NCBI GenBank assembly: GCA_027061865.1
Contig: JAMOVZ010000104.1
Coordinates: 1-13,202 of the forward strand
From: Desulfobacterales bacterium
GTDB taxonomy: Bacteria; Desulfobacterota; DSM-4660; Desulfatiglandales; Desulfatiglandaceae
DNA: 13,202 bases
Reading direction: 5' to 3'
Both the position numbers and the translations under genes were made by a program. This document shows, piece by piece, positions 1 through 8,200 of this stretch. Within the stretch, counting starts at the first letter, position 1. Each line of letters opens with the position of its first letter. The notes under the pieces were generated by a model that saw only the letters and a list, made by a program, of their open reading frames with translations, was not told the origin of the DNA and did no database searches.

Positions 1-321
1 CGGCAGAAAAAGATGTTTGGCGATGACGTGGTCGTCACTTGGGCCACGTGTTCCCACTATGCCCTAATAAAACTCCTGGCCAATGCGATCGAAAAGGTTG
101 GGTCCCTGGACAAGGAGAAGATCATCGATGCCATGGGGGATCAGACAATCGTAGTGGGAAATGGACCTGAGACCATGAGGGCCTGTGACCATCATGTCAT
201 TCTTAACATGCTGATCGGCGAGTTTACAGGAGGAAAGCTGGTGGTCAAAAAGGATCTCGGCAGGGTTGTTCCGGCGGATCAGTGCAAGATTCAAGGCAAA
301 AAGTGCCTGAACGCTAAATAG
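1..321 (+). CDS. ABC transporter periplasmic substrate-binding protein, C-terminal end (5' truncated)
   Basis: The frame is open from base 1 (Arg-Gln-Lys-Lys before the first Met at base 13) to TAG at 319-321, so only the last 106 codons are in the window. The sequence resembles the C-terminal lobe of type 1 periplasmic binding proteins that serve branched-chain amino acid, amide or urea ABC importers: a helix with ALIKLLANAIEKVGSLD, the DKEKIIDAM helix, and a final strand region with HHVILNMLIGEF and GRVVPADQC. Such proteins capture solute in the periplasm and deliver it to a LivHMGF-like permease. The substrate cannot be told from this fragment. Two Cys near the C-terminus (in ADQCKIQGKKC) could form a disulfide. 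A strong terminator follows 9 bp after the stop, so this is the last gene of its transcript. Family assignment is fairly confident, substrate is not. Confidence 0.75.
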   Translation, partial: RQKKMFGDDVVVTWATCSHYALIKLLANAIEKVGSLDKEKIIDAMGDQTIVVGNGPETMRACDHHVILNMLIGEFTGGKLVVKKDLGRVVPADQCKIQGKKCLNAK

Positions 322-330
322 TTACACCCA

Positions 331-364
331 GGGCCCGTCCGTGCCCGGACGGGCGGGCCCTTTT
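331..364 (+). terminator. Rho-independent terminator after the binding-protein gene
   Basis: A perfect 9-bp G+C-rich stem (GCCCGTCCG, loop TGCC, CGGACGGGC) lies at about 333-354. An alternative outer pairing GGGCCC/GGGCCC uses 331-336 and 355-360. A short T run (TTTT, 361-364) follows directly. It lies between the binding-protein stop and the start of the quinone reductase gene. There is no matching T run for the opposite strand, so it is read as + strand only. Confidence 0.8.
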
Positions 365-384
365 ATCTTGACAAGGAGAGGACA

Positions 385-969
385 ATGAAATGGTACGTGA
401 TTCTGGCACATCCGAATCCGGACTCTTTCAACCATGCCGTTTGCCGGAGTTTCATCGGTGGGGTCCAGGCGGGAGGCGGGCAGGTTGTGCTCAACGACCT
501 GTACGCTTCTGGGTTTGATCCTTTGTTTCAAGGGGATGATTTCAACCAGTTTCGTCCCGAGGGCGGCCCTGTGCCCGAAGATGTTCTGAGGGAGCAAGAG
601 GTCTTGAACCGCGTGGATGCCTTGGCATTGATTTACCCGGTTTGGTGGAACGAGGCTCCGGCAATTCTCAAGGGTTGGCTGGACCGGGTTCTTTCCAAAG
701 GATTTGCGTATCAGGTTACAGAGGAAGGCGAGTTTGAAGGAATGTTGAAACTCCGGAAGGTTCTTATATTGAACACAGCGGACAATCCCCTCGACTTGCT
801 GGAGGAATCGGGCCTGAATCAAGCCGCGCGGCTCACAAAAGACCTTGGAACCTTCCGGTTTTGCGGTGTGGAGGAGGTTCTCCACTATATACTTGGAGAG
901 GTCTCCACTGACGAAGAGGGAAGGATTGCCTTTCTTGAGAAGGCTTACCAACTGGGAAGATCCCTATGA
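385..969 (+). CDS. NAD(P)H dehydrogenase (quinone), flavodoxin-2 fold
   Basis: A 194-residue protein of the Flavodoxin_2 (NQO1/KefF/MdaB-like) family, a soluble FMN- or FAD-dependent two-electron reductase of quinones or other electrophiles using NAD(P)H. Visible signatures are the N-terminal beta strand and phosphate loop AHPNPDSFN (residues 8-16), and the flavin and substrate motif YPVWWNEAPAILKGWLDRV (84-102) followed by GFAY (106-109). Length fits the family (about 180-270). The ATG at 385 is preceded by AGGAGAGG at good spacing and by the terminator of the previous gene. The nicotinamidase starts 33 bp downstream, so the two are probably co-transcribed. Two-electron quinone reduction avoids semiquinone and superoxide formation, which suits a redox-stress neighbourhood. 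Azoreductase or KefF-like ancillary subunit are alternatives; no kef gene is adjacent. Confidence 0.88.
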   Translation: MKWYVILAHPNPDSFNHAVCRSFIGGVQAGGGQVVLNDLYASGFDPLFQGDDFNQFRPEGGPVPEDVLREQEVLNRVDALALIYPVWWNEAPAILKGWLDRVLSKGFAYQVTEEGEFEGMLKLRKVLILNTADNPLDLLEESGLNQAARLTKDLGTFRFCGVEEVLHYILGEVSTDEEGRIAFLEKAYQLGRSL

Positions 970-1002
970 TCCGGCTAAGAAAATGAGAAAGGGGTTAAAA
1001 TC

Positions 1003-1629
1003 ATGAAGCATCATACGGCGGTCGTGGTTGTGGATGTTCAGGCAGATTTTACGGAATCTGAAGGAGGGGCACTGGCGGTTCCTGGAACCGGAGAAGACTA
1101 TCTCCGCCACGTGATCACAGCTACAGAGGAGTACCACCGCCAAGGCCTCCCGGTTTTTGCCACGCAGGATTGGCATCCGAAAAATCACTGCAGTTTTGCT
1201 GAGAATCACCCTGGGGCGGCGGCTTTCGAGGTCATTGAGCTGCCGGGGGGAAGGAAACAGGTGCTGTGGCCTACCCACTGCGTGCAGGACAGCGAGGGAG
1301 CCAGGATCCTGATTCCGGAATCCCTGATCTATCGGGTTGTTCGGAAGGGGATGAACCCAGACTATGATTCCTATTCTGGGTTCAACGATGATGGGGGTCA
1401 TCCAACCGGCCTTGAAGACCTTTTGAAGGAGGAGGAAATTGAGTCCCTCATCGTCTATGGTCTTGCCACAGATTACTGCGTCAGGGCAACGGTTCTAGAT
1501 GCCCTGAATCTTGGATTTGGTGTTAAACTCCGCCTGGATCTTTGCCGTGGCGTGGCGCCTGAGTCAACTGAACAAGCATTGGAAGAAATGAAAGCGAAGG
1601 GCGCAGAAATAATTTCTGAGCAACGGTGA
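1003..1629 (+). CDS. pncA: Nicotinamidase (isochorismatase-like hydrolase)
   Basis: A 208-residue cysteine hydrolase matching nicotinamidase, which converts nicotinamide to nicotinic acid and ammonia in NAD salvage. The catalytic triad is visible: Asp11 in VVVVDVQADF, Lys115 in RVVRKGMNPD, and Cys159 in GLATDYCV. The metal-site motif QDWHPKNHCSF carries Asp56, His58 and His62, and WPTHCVQ (His92) supplies a further expected ligand. The KGMNPDYDSYSGF stretch is typical of PncA rather than of general isochorismatases. The ATG at 1003 has an AAAGGGG ribosome site upstream. It follows the quinone reductase in the same direction. No other NAD-salvage gene (pncB, nadD, nadE) is in the window. Length is usual for the family. 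Catalytic assignment is strong; the symbol is by family. Confidence 0.92.
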   Translation: MKHHTAVVVVDVQADFTESEGGALAVPGTGEDYLRHVITATEEYHRQGLPVFATQDWHPKNHCSFAENHPGAAAFEVIELPGGRKQVLWPTHCVQDSEGARILIPESLIYRVVRKGMNPDYDSYSGFNDDGGHPTGLEDLLKEEEIESLIVYGLATDYCVRATVLDALNLGFGVKLRLDLCRGVAPESTEQALEEMKAKGAEIISEQR

Positions 1630-1784
1630 AGCAAGGCATTACATTAAAGGTGATCCCACCATTTGATTCCCTGAATTATTTAGCAAGTAAAATCCTTCTA
1701 AAGGACCGGGGGCACATTAGCCAGCCTGGCCGTGTTCACCTGGGCCCAGGCAGAAAGGGCTTCCCTCTGGGGGAGTTGGCTTGG
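1630..1784. other. Convergent intergenic spacer
   Basis: This 155-bp spacer separates the 3' ends of the nicotinamidase gene (+) and the copper ATPase gene (-). It contains a perfect 12-bp palindrome CCTGGGCCCAGG at 1739-1750, which can also pair in a longer hairpin with the flanking GCCTGG/CCAGGC. There is no T run beside that palindrome, so it is not a classical terminator. A weak hairpin with a T-rich tail on the minus strand is listed separately. No coding sequence with family character was recognised here. Confidence 0.5.
1684..1705 (-). terminator. Weak candidate terminator of the copA-side transcript
   Basis: Read on the minus strand, TCCTT, loop TAG, AAGGA forms a 5-bp stem (1693-1705), followed at once by TTTTACTT. 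It is correctly placed about 80 nt beyond the copper ATPase stop and faces the right way. The stem is short and A+T-rich, so termination here would be inefficient at best. Confidence 0.3.
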
Positions 1785-4232
1785 TCACAGGACCTTGGCC
1801 CGGTAGAGGCGAAGGCTGTTCGACACCACCGTAATGCTGCTCATGGCCATGGCAAGGGCCGCAAGTATGGGGTGGAGTTGGCGCAAGATCTGGGGAACCC
1901 CGCTGAACGGGTATAAGACACCCGCTGCCACAGGGATTAAAAACACATTGTAGGCAAAGGCCCAAAAGAGGTTTTGCTTGATGGTCTTCATGGTGGCCCT
2001 GCTTAGTTTCACAGCCCTGGGAACTCCCATAAGACTGCCGCTAACCAGTATCACATCGCCAGCCTCGATGGCCACGTCAGTACCTGTTCCTATGGCAAAG
2101 CCCACGTGGGCCTGGGCGAGGGCAGGGGCATCATTGATGCCGTCGCCCACCATGCCAACCATTCTGCCCTTTTCCTGCAGCCTTCTTATCTCGCTTGACT
2201 TCTCTTCAGGCCTCACCTCGGCAATAACTTCATCAATTCCCACTTGTGCTGCAATGGCCTCAGCAGTCTGAACATTGTCGCCGGTTAACATCACTGTGTG
2301 TATCCCAAGCCTGTGAAGCTCTGAGACGGCCTCTCTTGATTCCGGCTTTATCACGTCCGAGACACCGATAAGGCCCGCCACCGCTTGGTCAACTGCCACT
2401 ATCATCACGGTTTTGCCCTCGGCCTGCAAGCCCTTGACAATCTCCTGGTCATCGTGAGCCAAAAGCCCAAGGGAGGAAAACCATCCAGGCTTTCCTACCA
2501 TTACCTCTTTTCCGTTCAACACCCCAAGCACTCCTTCTCCCCTGAAGGCCTTGAATTCGGAAGGATCTTGAAGCGCCAGGCCGCGGGCCCGCGCCTCCGC
2601 CACTATGGCCTTGCCCAAGGGATGCTCGGAGCGCTGTTCAATAGAGGCTGCTGTTTTCAGCAGTTCATCGGGGCGTTCCAAGTGGTGATCCAGCACCACT
2701 AGGTCCACCACTGAGGGCTTGCCTGCCGTTATGGTGCCGGTCTTGTCCAGCACTATTGTGTCGAGCTTTGAGGATACCTCGAGCGCCTCGCTGTTACGGA
2801 ACAATATCCCCTTTTCTGCAGCCTTTCCGGTGCCGGCCATTATGGCTGTGGGGGTTGCAAGGCCAAGGGCGCAGGGGCACGCTATCACCAATACTGCCAC
2901 GAGCCTGATCATGGCAGGCACAAATTCCCCTCCCAGGATCCACCAAAGGGCAAATGTCAAAAAAGCAATCCCTATAACTGCGGGCACGAAAATCGCCGCC
3001 GCCTTGTCAGCCAAGGCCTGTACCGGCGCCTTGCTTCCCTGGGCCTCTCGAACCATCCGGATAATGTGGGCAAGGGCCGTGTCCTTTCCAACCTTTTTTG
3101 CCTCTAGCTTGAGCCAGCCCTGACCATTAATAGTTCCACCCACCACCTGGTCACCTGGGAGCTTATCCACAGGCAGGGGCTCGCCCGTGAGCATGGACTC
3201 ATCAACGCTTGACTCTCCCTCGATGACCACTCCGTCCACAGGGATGCTTTCTCCTGGCTTTACCACTAGGATATCGCCCACCCGGACTTGGGAAAGGGGC
3301 ACCATTTCCTCTTTTCCATCTTTCAGCACCGTGGCCGTCTTGGGCCTCAGCGCCATGAGCTTCCTGATGGCCCCGCCCGTGCGGCCCTTGGTCCTTGCCT
3401 CCAGCATTTTCCCAAGTTTTATTAGTGTGATTATGACCGCAGAGGTCTCAAAATAGACGTGTTTTCCCAAGGCAGGGCTCAGGAGCACTCCCAGGGAATA
3501 GAAATAGGCCACAGAGGAGCCCATGGCTACCAGGACATCCATGTTTGCGGACTTGTTTTTGAGGCTCTTCCATCCCCCCACATAGTAATCCCAGCCGGTA
3601 TAAAACTGGACAGGTGTTGCAAGAACGAAGAACAGCCAGTTCATCCATGCAGCATGGGCCCAAGGGCCAAGCAGGCCAAAGTCCCTTGCCATGCTGAGGA
3701 AAAAGAGGGGGGTTGAGAAGGCCACACCCACCAGGAATTTCCTGGTTTGATCCCTTATCTCTGCCTTCCTGGCCCGGAGCTCAGCATCTTCTTGGTCTTC
3801 TGCCTCTTTGGGGAGTATCACCCCGTAGCCGGCATCTTCGACTGCCCTTGCAATGGATTCCGCATCCACCAGGGAGGGGATGTATTCCACGTGGGCCACC
3901 TCTGATGCAAAGTTGACTGAGGCCTTTACTACTCCCGGCACTTTCTTGTTGAGGGTCCTCTCCACCGCGGCAGCACAATTGGCGCACGTCATCCCAGTGA
4001 TGGGAAGCTCAAGGGTGGCTGTTGCGATCCCATAGCCAGCATCCTTGATCTTTTCCACCACGTCTTTCACTTGAACCTGGGATTTGTCAAAGACAACAGT
4101 GGCTTCCTCTGAGGCAAAGTTTACCCTGGCATCCTTGACTCCTGGAAGCTTTTTAACTGTGCGCTCTATGTTCAGGGCACAGTTGGCACACGTCATCCCA
4201 GTGACAGGGAGGGTCACACGCTTTTCTGCCAT
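1785..4232 (-). CDS. copA: Cu(I)-exporting P-type ATPase with two N-terminal HMA domains
   Basis: An 815-residue P1B-1 ATPase that pumps cuprous ions out of the cytoplasm across the inner membrane at the cost of ATP. Two heavy-metal-associated domains carry GMTCANC at residues 12-18 and 80-86. The catalytic core follows: actuator TGEP (349-352), membrane metal site CPC (452-454), phosphorylation motif DKTGT with Asp496, SEHPLG (His537-Pro538) in the nucleotide-binding domain, and GDGINDAP (696-703). The class-specific copper ligands are also present: Tyr761-Asn762 in the next-to-last membrane helix, and Met795 with Ser798-Ser799 (MxxSS) in the last. This supports Cu(I)/Ag(I) rather than Zn/Cd. 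The start at 4232 has AGGAG about 10 nt upstream and lies 13 bp after the CopZ-like gene, so the two are surely co-transcribed. Length is normal for two-HMA CopA. Confidence 0.96.
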   Translation of the reverse strand: MAEKRVTLPVTGMTCANCALNIERTVKKLPGVKDARVNFASEEATVVFDKSQVQVKDVVEKIKDAGYGIATATLELPITGMTCANCAAAVERTLNKKVPGVVKASVNFASEVAHVEYIPSLVDAESIARAVEDAGYGVILPKEAEDQEDAELRARKAEIRDQTRKFLVGVAFSTPLFFLSMARDFGLLGPWAHAAWMNWLFFVLATPVQFYTGWDYYVGGWKSLKNKSANMDVLVAMGSSVAYFYSLGVLLSPALGKHVYFETSAVIITLIKLGKMLEARTKGRTGGAIRKLMALRPKTATVLKDGKEEMVPLSQVRVGDILVVKPGESIPVDGVVIEGESSVDESMLTGEPLPVDKLPGDQVVGGTINGQGWLKLEAKKVGKDTALAHIIRMVREAQGSKAPVQALADKAAAIFVPAVIGIAFLTFALWWILGGEFVPAMIRLVAVLVIACPCALGLATPTAIMAGTGKAAEKGILFRNSEALEVSSKLDTIVLDKTGTITAGKPSVVDLVVLDHHLERPDELLKTAASIEQRSEHPLGKAIVAEARARGLALQDPSEFKAFRGEGVLGVLNGKEVMVGKPGWFSSLGLLAHDDQEIVKGLQAEGKTVMIVAVDQAVAGLIGVSDVIKPESREAVSELHRLGIHTVMLTGDNVQTAEAIAAQVGIDEVIAEVRPEEKSSEIRRLQEKGRMVGMVGDGINDAPALAQAHVGFAIGTGTDVAIEAGDVILVSGSLMGVPRAVKLSRATMKTIKQNLFWAFAYNVFLIPVAAGVLYPFSGVPQILRQLHPILAALAMAMSSITVVSNSLRLYRAKVL

Positions 4233-4245
4233 ATGCGAGCGGCTC

Positions 4246-4452
4246 CTAACCTGCTGGTGGGTAGTTGATCTCCTTCAGGATGGCCTTGATTCCTTCCAAA
4301 GTGGCGGGGGCCTCCCACTCGACCACTATCTCCTTTGTCTCAGGGTCCCCCTCCACCTTTTTGACCCCTTGAATCTCTGAGAGTTCCCTCTTTATGGTCA
4401 TTACACAGTGGCCACAGCTGATATTCGGAATAGAAAATCTTGTGCTCTCCAT
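4246..4452 (-). CDS. Small heavy-metal-associated domain protein (CopZ-like copper chaperone)
   Basis: A 68-residue single-domain protein with the ferredoxin-like HMA fold. The metal site is NISCGHCVMTIK with Cys13 and Cys16; the rest fits the beta-alpha-beta-beta-alpha-beta pattern, with GVKKVEGDP and IKAILKEINYP near the end. Such proteins carry Cu(I) in the cytoplasm and hand it to the HMA domains of CopA. The site is SCGHC without the Met of the usual MxCxxC, unlike the two GMTCANC domains of the neighbouring ATPase, so it is a separate lineage and not a recent copy. A strong AGGAGG lies 8-9 nt before ATG at 4452. The CopA gene begins 13 bp downstream. A mercury-binding (MerP-like) role is less likely, because there is no signal peptide and no mer gene. 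Confidence 0.88.
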   Translation of the reverse strand: MESTRFSIPNISCGHCVMTIKRELSEIQGVKKVEGDPETKEIVVEWEAPATLEGIKAILKEINYPPAG

Positions 4453-4521
4453 TTTGCATGCCTCCTATCTTGAAAGTTTTCCAATCATTCTCTTTTGCCC
4501 CGCCCTCTGGATATTTAACCA

Positions 4522-4543
4522 CTCTCAGCCAGTGCTGGGAGAG
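4522..4543. promoter_or_regulatory. Imperfect inverted repeat upstream of the CopZ-like gene
   Basis: CTCTC and GAGAG form the outer arms and CAGC/GCTG the inner arms, with one mismatch between them and a 4-nt loop (CAGT on the + strand). It lies in the 119-bp gap between the FTR-like gene and the CopZ-like gene, 70 bp upstream of the latter's start. No T run follows on the minus strand. It could be an operator for a copper-responsive regulator, an attenuator or RNA processing site, or chance. Confidence 0.3.
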
Positions 4544-4571
4544 CGGGGGAGGATGGCACGAGGGGCGGTAT

Positions 4572-4904
4572 CTAAAGGAAAAAGCGGGCAGGCCTTCTTT
4601 CGGGAACGTACTGGCGTTGTATCTTACCCTCGTTCCACTCTTTGGTTACATAGAGGTTGCAATAGCAACTGCCGTATTCCTTAATGTCCTCTTCCCTGTA
4701 CACACATGGACAGATGATGTCTTTGTCCTTGTCCCGATCGCCGCTGGCAAGCCTGCAAGGGCAAGACATGTACCCATAGCGCTCCTTGTTGACCAATAAT
4801 GCCCGAAGCAGCTCAAAGACCCGCTCCTTGTCCTGGTTGAAGTAATACCCTTTAGGCTCCTGGGTCTTTCTCAGCGTCTCATAAAGCCTTTCTACCTCAG
4901 TCAT
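4572..4904 (-). CDS. Ferredoxin:thioredoxin reductase catalytic-chain homologue
   Basis: A 110-residue protein of the FTR catalytic (beta) subunit family. That family uses a [4Fe-4S] cluster and an adjacent active-site disulfide to pass electrons from ferredoxin to a thioredoxin or glutaredoxin disulfide. All six family cysteines are present as CPC (48-50), CPC (65-67) and CYC (80-82), with the typical CPCRLASGD and CYCNLY contexts. The spacing is CPC-x14-CPC-x12-CYC, whereas plant and cyanobacterial enzymes have x16 and x8 and a CHC third motif. The His of that motif, which helps tune the active site, is Tyr81 here. No variable (alpha) subunit gene is adjacent. The start overlaps the glutaredoxin stop by 4 nt (ATGA), so the two are translationally coupled and probably partners. 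Cytoplasmic. Family call strong; partner inferred. Confidence 0.88.
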   Translation of the reverse strand: MTEVERLYETLRKTQEPKGYYFNQDKERVFELLRALLVNKERYGYMSCPCRLASGDRDKDKDIICPCVYREEDIKEYGSCYCNLYVTKEWNEGKIQRQYVPERRPARFFL

Positions 4905-5170
4905 ACCCCCAGGGCCTCCTTTATCTCATCCTCCTTGAAGCCAACTATCACCTTGTCACCAATTATTATGGTGGGAAAGGAGCAACGGGGATTCCACTTC
5001 CTCACGTCCTCTAGTATCGCCATCCGCTCCTCGCCTTCCAAGAGGTCCACGTCCGTAAACTCATATTCCACTTGACACTCATCCAGGAATCTCTTGGTGG
5101 CCTTGCAGTGGCTGCAGGTGCTAAGGGTGTATATCTTTACTTTTCTGGGCAGGTCAGTCTTCTTCTCCAT
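4901..5170 (-). CDS. Glutaredoxin-family thiol oxidoreductase
   Basis: An 89-residue protein with the thioredoxin/glutaredoxin fold. It has an N-terminal strand VKIYTLSTC, active site Cys19-Ser-His-Cys22, then the helix KATKRFLDE, and the cis-proline loop SFPTIII (Pro66) followed by VGFKEDEIKEAL. It would reduce protein or low-molecular-weight disulfides in the cytoplasm. CSHC differs from the CPYC of classical glutaredoxin. There is an additional Cys32 and Cys63. A ribosome site (AGAGG) precedes ATG at 5170. The stop overlaps the next gene, an FTR catalytic chain, suggesting electrons come from ferredoxin instead of from glutathione or NADPH; many anaerobes of this type lack glutathione. The client is unknown; arsenate reductase, peroxiredoxin and copper-binding thiols are all encoded nearby. 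Confidence 0.9.
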   Translation of the reverse strand: MEKKTDLPRKVKIYTLSTCSHCKATKRFLDECQVEYEFTDVDLLEGEERMAILEDVRKWNPRCSFPTIIIGDKVIVGFKEDEIKEALGV

Positions 5171-5243
5171 ACCTCTACCTCTCAGTCCAAGACAGTATTG
5201 AGTCTAAGGTTGCCGAGGAATCACTTCCCACATCATCGCACGA

Positions 5244-8200
5244 TTATTGGGATTCCATCAAGTCTGTTTTCCCCTTGCCTGCCACAGTGTGGCCATGGGC
5301 AAACTCCCAGCGTTTATCCAAGTAATACAAGATTGGCACGGTCATGCGGGAGAGGAAAAGGGAGGCAACCTCCCCTGCCATGAGCGATATGGCAAGGCCC
5401 TGGAATATGGGATCAAGCAGGATTACTGAGGCGGCCACCACCACCGCGGCTGCCGTCAGCATCATGGGCCTGAAGCGAACGGCCCCTGCATCGATTACGG
5501 CCTGGTCAAGAGGCATGCCTTCCCTCAGCCTCAGCTCAATGAAGTCCACCAGGATGATGGAATTCCTGACAACAATGCCAGCGCCCGCGATAAAGCCTAT
5601 CATTGAGGTTGCAGTGAAAAAGGCATCCATCAGGCCGTGGGCAGGCAGGATCCCCACCAAAGAAAAGGGAATGGCGGCCATGATGACCATAGGTGTTGAA
5701 AAGGAGCGGAACCACCCCACTACAAGGATGAATATGAGGACAAGAACGGCTCCAAATGCCATACCCAGATCCCTGAAGACCTCGTAAGTGATATGCCACT
5801 CCCCATCCCATTTCATGGCAAAGCGCTCACTGCTCTCCGGCACCCTCGCAGTGTATTGCTTGATCTTGTAACCTTCAGGAATCTTTATGGCCTCTATCTT
5901 TTTCCGCATCTCAAGTATCGCATAAACCGGGCTTTCTTTTTCGCCTGCCACATCCCCTATCACATAGACCACGGGCAAAAGATTCTTGTGATAGATGCTT
6001 TTGTCTCGCTCCTTCTCCATTACGCGGACCAAGTCTGACAGAGGCACCAACGAGCCGTCTTGAGCCATGAGCTTTACTGAGGAGAGGCGCTCTACCGCTG
6101 CCCTCTCTTCCAAGGCAAAGCGTGCAACTATCAGCACATCCTCCCTTTCTCTGGGCTGATGAAGGAGCCCTGCCCTCTGTCCCCTCAAGGCCATCGCCAG
6201 TGTCTGGCTGATACACGCAACACTTATGCCGTGGAGAGCCGCCTTTTCCCTGTCCACTACAAAGTCAAACCTCTTCTGGGACTCTTCCATGTAAATGTCA
6301 GTGTCAACAACGCCAGGCGTGCTGTCAAATATCCTGAGGATCTCTTCTGCAATGGCCCTCTGCCTCTCATAATCAGGCCCGTAGACTTCGGCCACCAAAG
6401 TGGAGAGCACCGGGGGGCCAGGGGGCACTTCCGCCACCTTTATGCGCGCCCCATAACGGTCACCGATCTTTTTGAGCACGGGCCTCACCCTCTTTGCGAT
6501 GTGGTGGCTTGGCGCCTTTCTGTGATGCTTGTTGACCAGATTTACCTGGATGTCAGCCACATTGTTTCCCTGCCTTAGGTAATAGTGGCGCACAAGCCCG
6601 TTGAAATTAAAGGGTGCGGCCGTGCCCACATATACTTGATAGTCCACCACTTCGTTCACGGTCTCGAGATATTTGCCCATCTCCATTGCCACGGCTGCCG
6701 TCTCCTCAAGGGTGGCTGACTCAGGCATGTCGATAATCACCTGGAACTCGCTTTTGTTATCAAAGGGGAGCATTTTTACCTTTACAAAACCTACGAAAAG
6801 GAGGGCGCAGGCTGCGAGCAGCATCAGGACGACCCCTACCAGGAAGGCCCATCGCCAAAATGGGCGGTGAATCAAGGGGTCCATGATCCTTCGGTACATG
6901 CGGACAGTCCAGTCTTCGGCTTCCGTGCTACCATGTGTCCCCTTGCCCCTTTTTTTCAGGAGCCTGAGCGAAGCCCATGGAGTCACAATAAATGCCACCA
7001 GCATGGAAAAGATCATGGCAGCGGTGGCCCCCATGGGGATAGGCCTCATGTAAGGGCCCATCAATCCCCCAACAAATGCCATCGGCAGGATTGCCGCAAT
7101 GACGGTCAGGGTGGCAAGGATGGTGGGGTTTCCCACCTCGTCCACCGCCTCCACTGCGATCTCCCACAAAGGACGGCCTTGGTTTTCTGGAAGCCGGAAA
7201 TGGCGCACCACGTTCTCCACCACCACAATGGCATCATCAACCAATATGCCTATGGAAAAGATCAGGGCAAAAAGAGTGATCCGATTCAGGGTGTAGCCGT
7301 AAAGATAAAAGGCCGCCAGGGTAAGGGCAAGGGTGACTGGAATGGCCAAGGCCACAACCCCGGACTCTCTTCTCCCTAGGGTTATCCAGATAAGGAGAGA
7401 GACAGAAAAGACCGCTATGAACATGTGGTAGAGAAGCTCGTCTGACTTTTCTTTGGCAGTCTCCCCGTAGTTTCGGGTAATGGTCACATTCATATCGTGA
7501 GGGATAATTTTGCCCTTGGCGGCCTCCACCCGCTCGAGCACATTGTTTACCACCGAGATGGCGTTTGCCCCTTTTCGCTTGGCAACCGTAAGGGTCACTG
7601 CCGGATAAACCCCCAGCGCGGAAGGGGCCTCCTCAATGCCCTTTTCCTCTCTTGAGGGGCCGGCCCCGAAGAACACATAGTCTTGAGGCTCCTGTGGGCC
7701 GTCTTCCACAAAAGCCACATCTCCTAGATAGACGGGCCTCCCATCGTAGACTCCCACCACTACTCTTTTTACATCTTCGGCTGTTCGGAGGAATGCTCCG
7801 GTTTGAATCAGGATCTCTCCTTGAGGGGAGGGATATTGCCCTGTGTTCAGTTCCTGGTTGGCAGACTGAAGCATCCCCAACACCCTGGAAGGATCTATGT
7901 GAAAGGCAGCCAGCCTTGAAGGATCCAAGATGACCCGCACCTGCCTCCTGTATCCCCCAATCAGTTGAGTAAGAGAGACATTGTCCACATGCTTTATGAG
8001 CTCCTCCACCTGGGCTGCAACCCGCCTCAAGGCGTAATGGTCATATTGATTGCTCCAAAAGGTGAGTGCCAGCACAGGCACATCGTCAATATAGCGCGGC
8101 TTTACCAGGGGCTCACTCACCCCGTAGGGAATGCGGTCATAGTTGGCAAGCAACTTGGACTGCAGCCTGATAATAGACTCCTCTTCGTCTTCTCCCACGT

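Noticed and set aside
368..373. TTGACA, a perfect -35 hexamer just before the quinone reductase gene
   Set aside because: It ends only 11 nt before the ATG, with no room for a -10 element, and overlaps the AAGGAGAGG ribosome site. Chance match.
322..951. 209-codon open frame on the minus strand opposite the quinone reductase gene
   Set aside because: Shadow of the real + strand gene, which has clear flavodoxin motifs and a ribosome site. The minus product has no recognisable family features.
964..1401. 145-codon open frame on the minus strand opposite the nicotinamidase
   Set aside because: It overlaps a gene with a complete catalytic triad and shows no domain character of its own.
1626..1916. 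Short + strand frame running from the nicotinamidase end into the copA 3' end
   Set aside because: It overlaps the essential last membrane helices of CopA on the other strand and its product looks like translated noncoding sequence.
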